Shown: positions 1-7,463 of the stretch, piece after piece | Layout of the letters: every line of letters starts with the position of its first letter | Numbering within the stretch: position 1 is the stretch's first letter | DNA from: AP-16 sp036395835 | GTDB taxonomy: Bacteria > Pseudomonadota > Alphaproteobacteria > Rhizobiales > Xanthobacteraceae | NCBI GenBank assembly: GCA_036395835.1 | Contig: DASWCW010000211.1 | Coordinates: 1 to 23,529, forward strand | DNA: 23,529 nt | Reading direction: 5' to 3' | Notes under the pieces: generated by a model | Seen by the model: only the letters and a program-made list of their open reading frames with translations | Told to the model about the DNA's origin: nothing | The model's database searches: none | Program-made: the position numbers and the translations under genes

Positions 1-1
1 G

Positions 2-577
2 TGCGTGCTCGGCGGGAACCTCGCGCCGCGCGGCGCAATGATCAAACAATCTGCGGCTTCGCCGCACCTGATGCAGCACACCGGACGCGCCGTGGTGTTC
101 GATTCGATCGAAGACATGGCGAAGCGCTTGGACGATCCGGAGCTCGAGGTTGCGGCCGACGACGTGCTGGTGCTGCGCAACGCCGGCCCCAAGGGCGCGC
201 CCGGCATGCCGGAAGCCGGCTATCTGCCGATCCCCAAGAAGCTGGCGCGAGAGGGCGTCAAAGACATGGTGCGCATTTCCGACGCGCGCATGAGCGGCAC
301 CGCGTTCGGCACCATCGTGCTGCACATCGCGCCGGAATCCGCCGCCGGCGGTCCGCTGGCGCTGATCGAGACCGGCGACCGCATTCGGCTCGACGTGCCG
401 GCGCGGCGGATCGATGTGCTGGTCGATGACGCGGAGCTCGCCCGCCGCGCCAAGACGACGCGCGCGCGCCCGGACGGGCCCGACCGCGGCTACGCCCGGC
501 TGTTCCAGCAAAGCGTGCTGCAGGCGGACGAGGGCTGCGATTTCGATTTTCTGGTGCCGGGGAGGCGCACGATGTAG
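2..577 (+). CDS. IlvD/Edd-family dehydratase, C-terminal fragment (5' end outside window)
   Basis: The frame is already open at base 2 and runs to TAG at 575-577, giving about 191 residues, roughly the last third of a 560-600 aa family member. Members dehydrate 2,3-dihydroxy acids or sugar acids using a cluster bound by cysteines in the missing N-terminal part. The C-terminal swivel domain is clear: GGNLAPRGA at the start, then RISDARMSGTAFGTIVLHIA (SGT is the conserved base-serine region), followed by PESAAGGPLALIETGD and RIDVLVDD. The ending GCDFDFL resembles sugar-acid (arabonate/pentonate) dehydratases more than biosynthetic IlvD, but this is weak. The stop codon lies at the junction with a palindromic repeat (574-656). 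Substrate not assignable from this fragment. Confidence 0.93.
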   Translation, partial: CVLGGNLAPRGAMIKQSAASPHLMQHTGRAVVFDSIEDMAKRLDDPELEVAADDVLVLRNAGPKGAPGMPEAGYLPIPKKLAREGVKDMVRISDARMSGTAFGTIVLHIAPESAAGGPLALIETGDRIRLDVPARRIDVLVDDAELARRAKTTRARPDGPDRGYARLFQQSVLQADEGCDFDFLVPGRRTM

Positions 578-656
578 CCCGGATGGAGCGAAGCGCAATC
601 CGGGGCCGCCCTTCCCGGATTACACGCCCGCTCCGCGGACGCTCCATCCGGGCTAC
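574..656. repeat. Interspersed palindromic repeat, copy 1
   Basis: The sequence opens with GTAGCCCGGATGGAGCGAAG and closes with its near inverse complement (CGCTCCATCCGGGCTAC), forming one large imperfect hairpin. The first 32 bases are identical to 22683-22714 (copy 2). It lies between convergent genes (dehydratase + and monooxygenase -), a classic REP-like position, and supplies the dehydratase stop codon (TAG at 575). It may act as a bidirectional terminator or mRNA end stabiliser; that is inference. Confidence 0.85.
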
Positions 657-666
657 GGTACCGGTT

Positions 667-2259
667 CTATGTCACGGCAAAGCCCGCGTAACCGTCCGCC
701 GCAATCTGATTGCAGGTCTCCACGTATCTCGGGAACCCGCCGATGTAGGGCATGAACACCCGCGGCTTGCCGGGAATGTTGGCGCCGACGTACCAGGAAT
801 TGCACGAAGGAAACAACGTGCCGTCCGCGACCTCGCTGACGTGGGCCATCCATTCGTGCTCGGCCGCGAGCGTCGGTTCGATGCAGCCGCGCCCGCGCTC
901 CCGCGCATACACGATGCAGTCGGCGATCCATTCGACATGCTGCTCGATGCTCGGAAGCATGTTGGTGAGCACCGAAGGACTGCCCGGTCCGGTGATGGTG
1001 AACAGATTGGGAAAATCGGCGATCGCGACGCCGAGATAGGTGCGCGGGCCTTCGGCCCATTTTTCACCGACGCTTTTGCCGCCTCTGCCGCGGATGTCGA
1101 TCTTGCGCAGCGCGCCGGTCATTGCGTCGAAGCCGGTGGCAAACACGATCGCGTCGAGCCGGTACGTCTTGCCGCCGGCGACGAGGCCGTCCGGCGTGGC
1201 GCCCTCGATCGGCGCGTTATTTACATCGATGAGCGTGACGTTCGCACGATTGAAAGTCTGGTAATAGCCGGTGTCGATGCACAGCCGCTTGCAGCCAAAA
1301 GTATTTCGCGGCGAGAGCGCCGCCGCCACCGCCGGGTCGTGCACCACTTCGCGGATCTTGGCGCGGATGAACTCGGCCGCCGTCTCGTTCGCCTGCCGGT
1401 CGACCAAGAGGTCCGAAAACGATCCCAGGAACGACAGACCGCCCCGCCCCCACCGGAACTCGTATTCGCGGCGTCTCTCCGGTTCCGTCACCTCCAGGGC
1501 CGAAGCCTCGTTGACCGGATATTGGATGCCGTTGCGCATCTGCTTGGCGCGCTGCCGCAGGCCGGCGTAATCCGCCTTGATCGCGTCTCGCACGCGCGGG
1601 TCGAGCGGCGCGTTGCGCGCCGGCACCGCGTAGTTCGGGGTGCGCTGAAACACGTAAAGATGCTCGGCCTGCTCGGCGATGAGGGGAATCGACTGAATGG
1701 CGGAGGAGCCGGTGCCAATCACGCCGACGCGCAGGCCGGTGAAATCGACGCGCTCGTGCGGCCAATGCCCGGTGTGATACCAGCGGCCACGGAATCCATC
1801 GAGCCCTTTCAGATTGGGGACATTGGCCGACGACAGGCAGCCGGTCGCCATGATGCAATAGCGAGCCGTGCGCTCGACGCCGTCGCCGGTCTCGATGCGC
1901 CAGCACTCCGTCGCCTCATCGAATGCCGCGGCCACGACGCGCGTATTGAACTCGATGTCGCGACGCAGGTCGAACCGGTCCGCGACGTGGTTGGCATAGC
2001 GCAGGATCTCCGGTTGCGCCGCGTAGCGCTCCGTCCACTCCCATTGCTGCTGCAGCTCGTCGGAGAACTGATAGGAATATTCCATGCTCTCGACGTCGCA
2101 GCGCGCGCCCGGGTAGCGATTCCAAAACCAGGTGCCGCCGACGCCGCTGCCGGATTCGCAAACCCGCGCGGAGAATCCCAGTTTGCGCAGCCGATGCAGC
2201 ATGTAGAGCCCGGCGAACCCGGCGCCCACGATCACGGCATCGAAATCACAGCGCTGCAT
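667..2259 (-). CDS. Type I Baeyer-Villiger monooxygenase (FAD/NADPH-dependent)
   Basis: A 530-residue cytosolic flavoprotein of the cyclohexanone/phenylacetone monooxygenase type, which inserts an oxygen atom next to a ketone to give an ester or lactone. It has an N-terminal FAD Rossmann motif VGAGFAGL (about residues 11-18) and GVGGTWFWNRYPGARCD (about 39-55). The diagnostic fingerprint FxGxxxHTxxWP appears as FRGRWYHTGHWP (about 156-167). A second NADPH Rossmann motif is GVIGTGSSAIQ (about 179-189), and CKR before LCIDTGYYQTFNR probably contains the catalytic arginine. FATGFD near the C terminus is the usual ATG motif. Length is typical. It lies 93 bp downstream of the hyf operon on the same strand; a palindrome at 2319-2340 suggests its own promoter. 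The start at 2259 sits directly before the Rossmann strand; no strong ribosome site is visible. The ketone substrate is unknown. Confidence 0.93.
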   Translation of the reverse strand: MQRCDFDAVIVGAGFAGLYMLHRLRKLGFSARVCESGSGVGGTWFWNRYPGARCDVESMEYSYQFSDELQQQWEWTERYAAQPEILRYANHVADRFDLRRDIEFNTRVVAAAFDEATECWRIETGDGVERTARYCIMATGCLSSANVPNLKGLDGFRGRWYHTGHWPHERVDFTGLRVGVIGTGSSAIQSIPLIAEQAEHLYVFQRTPNYAVPARNAPLDPRVRDAIKADYAGLRQRAKQMRNGIQYPVNEASALEVTEPERRREYEFRWGRGGLSFLGSFSDLLVDRQANETAAEFIRAKIREVVHDPAVAAALSPRNTFGCKRLCIDTGYYQTFNRANVTLIDVNNAPIEGATPDGLVAGGKTYRLDAIVFATGFDAMTGALRKIDIRGRGGKSVGEKWAEGPRTYLGVAIADFPNLFTITGPGSPSVLTNMLPSIEQHVEWIADCIVYARERGRGCIEPTLAAEHEWMAHVSEVADGTLFPSCNSWYVGANIPGKPRVFMPYIGGFPRYVETCNQIAADGYAGFAVT

Positions 2260-2318
2260 GTCGGTGCTTCTGTTCTCGGCAAAAAGGATCGGAGACGCTA
2301 ATGCCGGTCCGGCGTGAA

Positions 2319-2340
2319 TGCAAACCGATGCATGTTTGCA
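2319..2340. promoter_or_regulatory. Inverted repeat, candidate operator upstream of the monooxygenase gene
   Basis: TGCAAAC and GTTTGCA form perfect 7-bp arms around an 8-bp spacer that itself contains palindromic ATGCAT. It lies 60 bp upstream of the monooxygenase ATG (2259) and just beyond the end of the hyfI-like gene (2353). Size and symmetry fit a dimeric repressor site (TetR or LacI type), although a short terminator-like hairpin is also possible. No regulator gene is adjacent. Confidence 0.45.
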
Positions 2341-2352
2341 ATGGAAGACGGC

Positions 2353-2883
2353 CTAACCTCGCGGTGTCGCCGATACCTTATCCACCAGCGCGATCAGGCC
2401 TTCGAGCACAGCCGTCGGCGTCGGCGGGCAGCCGCGGATGTGCAGATCGACCGGAACGACCTTTTCGACCGCGCCGATCACCGCGTAGCTGCCCTCGAAC
2501 ACGCCGCAGCCGCAGCCGCAATCACCGACCGCGACCACCCATTTGGGATCGGGCGTCGCCGCATAGGTGCGCTCGAGCGCGACCTTCATGTTGCGCGTGA
2601 CCGGCCCGGTCACCAGCAGCACGTCGGCGTGGCGCGGCGAGGCGACGAAGCGGATGCCGAAGCGCTCGACGTCGTAGACGGGATTGTTGAGCGCGTGGAT
2701 CTCGAGCTCGCAGCCATTGCACGAGCCCGCATCGACCTCGCGGATGGCGAGCGAACGGCCGTAGAGGCGTCGCGCGCGTTCCGCCAGCGTGCGGCCGAGC
2801 TCCTCGAGCGCGGCATCGCCGGGAGCCGGCGCGGCGGTCGTCGCCAGCGGGGAAAGCAGCGAGCGGAACAGCAGCGTGCGCAT
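2353..2883 (-). CDS. hyfI: HyfI/NuoB-like [4Fe-4S] small subunit of Hyf-like (Ehr) complex
   Basis: A 176-residue member of the NuoB/hydrogenase small-subunit family that should carry the cluster next to the large subunit's reaction site on the cytoplasmic face. The ligands are intact: C55 and C58 in DAGSCNGCELEIHALNNPVY, C122 in VAVGDCGCGCGVF, and C152 in RGCPPTP. Two extra cysteines (C124, C126) follow the third ligand. It is shorter than E. coli HyfI (about 250 aa) and ends soon after the GCPP helix. It is the last gene of the operon: its ATG directly follows the TAG of the large-subunit gene with no spacer, implying translational coupling. The retained cluster contrasts with the loss of nickel ligands in its partner, suggesting electron transfer to something other than NiFe. 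Confidence 0.9.
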   Translation of the reverse strand: MRTLLFRSLLSPLATTAAPAPGDAALEELGRTLAERARRLYGRSLAIREVDAGSCNGCELEIHALNNPVYDVERFGIRFVASPRHADVLLVTGPVTRNMKVALERTYAATPDPKWVVAVGDCGCGCGVFEGSYAVIGAVEKVVPVDLHIRGCPPTPTAVLEGLIALVDKVSATPRG

Positions 2884-4401
2884 CTAAAGGTCGTGTCCGG
2901 AATAGGAGCAGTTGAAGGATTTGTTGCAGAGCGGGAAATCGGCGACGATGTTGCCTTCGATCGCCGCCTCCAGCAGCGGCCATTGCAGCCACGACGGATC
3001 GCGTGCGTGGCACCGCGCGACCCGGCCGTCGGGCGCGAGCCGCAGCCACAGCAGCACGTCGCCGCGGAATGCCTCGACTAGCGCGATGCCCTCGCGCGCG
3101 CTCGCGATTGCCGGCAGCGCGGTGCGGATCGATCCCTCGGGGAGCGCCGCGAGCCAGCGCCGCAGCAAATCGACGCTCGCCTCGACCTCGCGGATGCGCA
3201 CCCAGACGCGAGCGTCGACGTCGCCGGTCCGGTAGACCGGCACGTTGAAGGCGGCATCGTCATAGGGCGGATAAGCCACATCGCGCCGCGCATCGAAGCC
3301 ACGGCCCGACGCGCGACCGACCAAACCTCCCGCCGCCCAGCGCTCGGCGAGCGCGGGCTGCAGAATGCCGGTGCCGCAGGTGCGATCCTGCAGCGAGGGC
3401 GTGCCGTCATAGACCCTCACCACGTCGGCGAACCACGGCATGATCTCGTCGAGCGTGTCGAGGATCATCCGCGCGTGCCCGGCCATCAGGTCCGCGGCGA
3501 CGCCGCCCGGCACCACGCGATCCATCATCAGGCGGTGGCCGAACGCGCGCCCGCACGCCGCGAGCACGCGCTCGCGCAGGATGCCGCAATGGGCGTGATT
3601 GAGCGTGAACGCCGCGTCGTTGCAGATCGCGCCGATGTCGCCGAGATGATTGGCGACGCGCTCGAGCTCGGCCATCACGCCGCGCAGCACTGCGGCGCGC
3701 GGCGGCACCGCGATCTCGAGCGCGGCCTCGATCGCGCGCGCGAAGGCGAAGCTGTAGGCGACGGTCGAATCCCCGGAGATCCGCGCGACGATGCGGCCCG
3801 CGCCTTCGAGATCGGCACCGGCGAGGAGCCCGTCGATGCCCTTGTGGACGTAGCCGAGCCGCTCCTCGAGCCGCACGACGATCTCGCCGTTGGCGGTGAA
3901 GCGGAAATGGCCCGGCTCGATGATGCCGGCGTGCACCGGGCCAACCGGGATCTCGTGCAAACCTTCGCCGTGCACGGGCAGAAAGACGTAGTCGGCCGGA
4001 TCGCGCAGCTCGGCGGAGGCGCGCGCGCCGAGCGGAGCGCGCAATTCCCAGGCGCCGTGATCGAGCCAGGGCCGCGCATCGGGCAATTCCGCGGGCGCGA
4101 TGCCGTGAAGATCGCGGATCGCGCGCTCGAGCCGCAATGCCGCCGGATGATGCAGGCCCACGGACGGATAGGTCGCGTTCTTCACGTCTAGCGAGACGAC
4201 GAGCGGGGTGGGATGCGCGGGGGAGCGCAACGCAAGATGCACATGAGTTTCGTCCGCCCACAGGCTCAGCAGGTCGGCGGCGCCGGCGCCCAGCGCGCGG
4301 GCGACCGCGGTCCAGGTCGGCGCATCGACGAGATGCCGCGGCCACGGCCGATGTCCGGCAACCGGCGCATGCTTCGCAAGCTCGGAAAGGATCGCGGTCA
4401 T
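2884..4401 (-). CDS. hyfG: HyfG/NuoCD-like large subunit lacking NiFe ligands (Ehr type)
   Basis: A 505-residue fusion. Residues about 1-150 are NuoC/30-kDa-like; about 152-505 are hydrogenase large-subunit/NuoD-like, starting at GPVHAGIIEPGHFRF and YVHKGIDGLL. In group 4 hydrogenases the NiFe centre is held by RxCGxC near the N terminus and DPCxxC near the C terminus. Here these are RISGDS (S209, S212) and DPSWLQ (S470, Q473), so all four cysteines are absent and NiFe cannot be bound in the usual way. The C terminus instead ends FPLCNKSFNCSYSGHDL with C492 and C498. Some databases call such proteins hydrogenase expression protein HypE, which is misleading. Known precedent: Ehr complexes, related to both complex I and group 4 hydrogenases and without nickel ligands. 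ATG 4401 is 4 bp downstream of the hyfF stop. The reaction is unknown. Confidence 0.9.
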   Translation of the reverse strand: MTAILSELAKHAPVAGHRPWPRHLVDAPTWTAVARALGAGAADLLSLWADETHVHLALRSPAHPTPLVVSLDVKNATYPSVGLHHPAALRLERAIRDLHGIAPAELPDARPWLDHGAWELRAPLGARASAELRDPADYVFLPVHGEGLHEIPVGPVHAGIIEPGHFRFTANGEIVVRLEERLGYVHKGIDGLLAGADLEGAGRIVARISGDSTVAYSFAFARAIEAALEIAVPPRAAVLRGVMAELERVANHLGDIGAICNDAAFTLNHAHCGILRERVLAACGRAFGHRLMMDRVVPGGVAADLMAGHARMILDTLDEIMPWFADVVRVYDGTPSLQDRTCGTGILQPALAERWAAGGLVGRASGRGFDARRDVAYPPYDDAAFNVPVYRTGDVDARVWVRIREVEASVDLLRRWLAALPEGSIRTALPAIASAREGIALVEAFRGDVLLWLRLAPDGRVARCHARDPSWLQWPLLEAAIEGNIVADFPLCNKSFNCSYSGHDL

Positions 4402-4405
4402 CGCC

Positions 4406-5842
4406 TCATCCCAATTGCGCCGCGACGATCCTGAACCAGCGCACCATCGGCTCGGGGAGCCAGAGGCCGGCGAGCAGCACGAAACCGATGTGGAGAAACA
4501 GCGGCACGTAGGACGCCTTGACGCGGCCGGCGGGGCCGGTCGGCTCGCCGAAAATCACTTGCTGGAGCCGCAGCAGCAGCGCGCCGAACGCGACCAGCAG
4601 GCCGAACACCAGAATGAGCGCGAGCAGCGGCTGTCGGGAGAAGGTCGAGGAGATCAACAGGAACTCGCTGGTGAACACCCCGAACGGCGGCAGGCCGGCG
4701 ATGGCGATGACACCGAGCGCAAGCCCGACCGCCAGCACCGGATGGCTCACCGAGAGGCCGCGGATGTCCGCCATGCGCTGCGTGCCCTTGACCTGCGCGA
4801 CATGGCCGACCGCGAAGAAGATCGCGGACTTGGTCAGCGAATGCATGGTCATGTGCAGGAGCCCGGCGAAATTCGCCAGCGGGCCGCCGATGCCGAACGC
4901 GAAGGTGATGACGCCCATGTGCTCGATCGACGAATAGGCGAACAGCCGTTTGATGTCGCGGCGGCGGTAGAGCATGAACGCCGCGAACACCAAGCTGATC
5001 AGCCCGAGCGCGATCATGATGCGGCCGACATCGAGCGTCTCCGGATTGGCGGCCAGCAGCATCTTGAAGCGCAGCAGCGCGTAGAGCGCGACGTTGAGCA
5101 GCAGGCCCGAGAGCACCGCCGAGATCGGGGTCGGTCCTTCGGCATGCGCGTCCGGCAGCCAGGCGTGAAACGGCGCCAGTCCCACCTTGGTGCCGTAGCC
5201 GACCAGCAGAAAAACGAAGGCGAGCGACAGCATCCGCGGATCGAAGCGGCCGGCCTCGCGCAACAGGCGGTCCCATGCCATCGCGGGCAGCCCCTGGCCG
5301 AGCACTTCCTGGGCCACGAGATAGACCAGGATGGTGCCGAAGAAGGCGAGCGCGATGCCGACGCTGCCGAGGATGAAATATTTCCACGCCGCCTCGACCG
5401 CCGCCGTGGTCCGATAGATGCCGACCATCATCACGGTCGAGAGCGTGGCCACCTCGACCCCGACCCAGAGCACGCCGATATTGTTGGCGACCAGCGCCAG
5501 GTTCATGGCGCCCATCATCGCCTGGTAGAGCGCATGGTAGAACCGCAGGAAATTCGGGGTGAGCCGGCCGGTTTCGAGCTCGTGGCCGATGTAGCTCGCG
5601 CTGAAGATGCTGGTGGTGAAGCCGATGAAGGTCGTGAGCGTGACCAAATAGATGTTGAAATCATCGATGAGCAGCACGTCGGTGCGGACGCGCTCGACCA
5701 ACAGCAGCGAGACGCCGGCCGCGAACGTCAGGCCGCAGGCGACGATGTTGATCGCGGCGCCCCAGCGATAGTCCGCGACCAGCGCCAGCAGCAGCGCGGC
5801 GAGCAGCGGGACCAGCAGAATCGCGTAGAGCGGCGCGGTCAT
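4406..5842 (-). CDS. hyfF: HyfF-like antiporter-type membrane subunit (NuoL/M/N family)
   Basis: A 478-residue, highly hydrophobic protein with about 13-14 predicted membrane segments, belonging to the proton-antiporter-like subunits of complex I and group 4 hydrogenases. Recognisable family landmarks are the glutamate in LWVGVEVATLS, the buried lysine in GYGTKVGLAPFHAWLPDAHA, the following EGPTPISAVLSGLLLNVALY helix, and the conserved LFAYSSIEHMG. These charged residues line the half-channels used for ion translocation in characterised relatives. It is somewhat shorter than E. coli HyfF (about 526 aa). Its ATG overlaps the hyfE stop by 4 bp (5839-5842), showing tight coupling. Whether it pumps H+ or Na+ cannot be decided from sequence alone. 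Confidence 0.92.
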   Translation of the reverse strand: MTAPLYAILLVPLLAALLLALVADYRWGAAINIVACGLTFAAGVSLLLVERVRTDVLLIDDFNIYLVTLTTFIGFTTSIFSASYIGHELETGRLTPNFLRFYHALYQAMMGAMNLALVANNIGVLWVGVEVATLSTVMMVGIYRTTAAVEAAWKYFILGSVGIALAFFGTILVYLVAQEVLGQGLPAMAWDRLLREAGRFDPRMLSLAFVFLLVGYGTKVGLAPFHAWLPDAHAEGPTPISAVLSGLLLNVALYALLRFKMLLAANPETLDVGRIMIALGLISLVFAAFMLYRRRDIKRLFAYSSIEHMGVITFAFGIGGPLANFAGLLHMTMHSLTKSAIFFAVGHVAQVKGTQRMADIRGLSVSHPVLAVGLALGVIAIAGLPPFGVFTSEFLLISSTFSRQPLLALILVFGLLVAFGALLLRLQQVIFGEPTGPAGRVKASYVPLFLHIGFVLLAGLWLPEPMVRWFRIVAAQLG

Positions 5843-6507
5843 GATTCATCTCCGCGGTCGCCGCGGAAGCGGTCGAGCGCGCCGACGTCGACGGTGTCGA
5901 AGCGCTCGCGGATGCGGAACACGAACACGCCGAACACGATGAAGGCGATCAGGATCGAGAATGCCACCGAGAACTCGACGACGAGCGGCATGCCCTTGGC
6001 GCCGGTCGCGGCCAGCACCAGGCCGTTCTCGAGCGACATGAAACCGATGATCTGCGTGACCGCGTTGCGACGGGTGATCATCATCAAGAGCCCGAGCAGA
6101 ATGACGGCGAGCGCGAAGGCAAGGTCCTCGCGCGCCAGCGGATCGACGGAGCCGGCGACCGGAAATACCAGCATGATCGACAGCGCAACCAGGCCGAGGC
6201 CGACCAGCATCACCGGGCCGCCGCCGATCACCTGCTCGATCTCGCGGTGAATCTCGAGCCGGCGCACGATCCGGTGCAGCGCCATCGGGATGATGCCGCC
6301 CTTGACCACGAGCGCGATCGCGGCGGTCACGAACAGGTGCGGGGCGTCCTGCAGCTGGGCCTGCCAACCGACCGCCAGGCCCAGCACGATCGCCTGCGCG
6401 GCGAACACGTTGAGGGTGGCGGTGATGCGATCCTGATAGAGCAGCAGGAAGCTCAAGATCAACATGCCGGCGGCCAGCAGATGGCCGATGTCGGTGAAGA
6501 GCGACAT
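5839..6507 (-). CDS. hyfE: HyfE-like membrane subunit (NuoK-like C-terminal part)
   Basis: A 222-residue membrane protein with about 7 predicted helices. The C-terminal half resembles NuoK: GFMSLENGLVLAATGAKGMP carries a buried glutamate at about residue 160, then a last helix and a charged tail (FRIRERFD...). The N-terminal part (helices at about 8-24, 30-50, 58-75) is the extension typical of HyfE relative to NuoK. The start ATG at 6507 overlaps the hyfC TGA by one base (TGATG), which decides the start and shows coupling; further upstream sequence in this frame is only the antisense/out-of-frame part of hyfC. Position and size match E. coli HyfE (about 216 aa). It is a probable link in the proton path between the HyfC and antiporter subunits. 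Confidence 0.9.
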   Translation of the reverse strand: MSLFTDIGHLLAAGMLILSFLLLYQDRITATLNVFAAQAIVLGLAVGWQAQLQDAPHLFVTAAIALVVKGGIIPMALHRIVRRLEIHREIEQVIGGGPVMLVGLGLVALSIMLVFPVAGSVDPLAREDLAFALAVILLGLLMMITRRNAVTQIIGFMSLENGLVLAATGAKGMPLVVEFSVAFSILIAFIVFGVFVFRIRERFDTVDVGALDRFRGDRGDES

Positions 6508-7463
6508 CAGAACCCTCGCGACACGAATTGCAGGAACACGGCGAGCGCCGCGGCCGCGAAGGCGCCGCCCAGGAACACCGGGTAGCGAAACACCCGCATC
6601 TTGGCGACGAGGGTCTCGCCGATCGGCAGCAGCACGGCAAACGCCAGGATCTTCGCCAGGTAGCTCGACAGCCCCAGACTCACCGCCGCAAGGCTCTTGT
6701 CGGCAGTCGCCATGCCGAACGGAAAGAACAGGCAGGCGAGCAGCGAGAAATACAGCACGAGCCGGACCGCCGCCGCGGCCTCGATCATGGCGAGATGCCG
6801 GCCGGAATATTCGAGCACCATGGCCTCGTGCACCATGGTCAGCTCGAGGTGGGTGGCCGGGTTGTCGATCGGGATGCGGCCGTTCTCGGCGACGGCGACG
6901 AACACGAAGGCGAACGTCGCGAGCGCCAGCGATACCCGCAGGCCGACCGGCGTGTCGATCATTTGCGCGGCGATCGAGGAGAGCTGCGTGGTGCCGGCCA
7001 CCAAGGCCACGGTGAACACCACGAGCAGCATGGCGGGCTCGGCGAGCGAGGCGATCAGCATCTCGCGGGAAGCGCCGATGCCGCCGAAGGAGGTGCCGAC
7101 GTCCATCCCGGCGAGCGCCAGCGCAAAGCGCCCGGTGCCGATCAGCGCCACGATGGCGATGAGATCCGCCGACCAGGAGAACAGCAGGCCCGTCGCATAG
7201 GTCGGGACCAGGGCCGCGGCGACCCAGGTCGCCGCGAAGATCACGTAGGGCGCGGTGCGATAGAGCCAGGAGGCATTGGTCGCGAGCACGGCCTCCTTGT
7301 GCAGCAGCTTCCAAATATCGGAATAGGGCTGCAGCAGCGGCGGACCGCGGCGGCGCATCAGCCGCGCCTTCACCTTGCGGGTGACGCCGAGCAAGAGCGG
7401 CGCAATCGCGACGACGAGCAGCATCTGCACGGCCTGCTCGACGAGATCGAGGATCAGCGCCAT
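6507..7463 (-). CDS. hyfC: HyfC/NuoH-like membrane subunit
   Basis: A 318-residue, eight-helix membrane protein of the NuoH/HyfC/HycD family that anchors the peripheral arm to the membrane arm. Diagnostic stretches are RRRGPPLLQPYSDIWKLLHK (about residues 37-56, cytoplasmic loop) and ENGRIPIDNPATHLELTMVH followed by EAMVLEYSGRH, both with conserved acidic residues of the coupling chamber. Length matches E. coli HyfC (about 320 aa). The ATG at 7463 lies inside the last codons of hyfB (10-bp overlap), and the stop overlaps hyfE. The longer open frame extending upstream is only an out-of-frame read through hyfB, so the internal ATG is the true start. Confidence 0.92.
   Translation of the reverse strand: MALILDLVEQAVQMLLVVAIAPLLLGVTRKVKARLMRRRGPPLLQPYSDIWKLLHKEAVLATNASWLYRTAPYVIFAATWVAAALVPTYATGLLFSWSADLIAIVALIGTGRFALALAGMDVGTSFGGIGASREMLIASLAEPAMLLVVFTVALVAGTTQLSSIAAQMIDTPVGLRVSLALATFAFVFVAVAENGRIPIDNPATHLELTMVHEAMVLEYSGRHLAMIEAAAAVRLVLYFSLLACLFFPFGMATADKSLAAVSLGLSSYLAKILAFAVLLPIGETLVAKMRVFRYPVFLGGAFAAAALAVFLQFVSRGF

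Noticed and set aside
583..2301. Long plus-strand open frame opposite the monooxygenase
   Set aside because: Composition is rich in R, H, D and A as expected for an antisense frame of high-GC coding DNA; the minus strand has full family motifs.
2884..4401. Functional [NiFe] hydrogenase (hydrogenase 4)
   Set aside because: All four nickel-ligand cysteines are replaced (S209, S212, S470, Q473) and no maturation genes are present, so the hydrogenase label is not supported.
4415..6250. Long plus-strand open frame opposite hyfF and hyfE
   Set aside because: No recognisable domain, highly charged Q/R/E/D-rich translation mirroring hydrophobic codons of the membrane genes.
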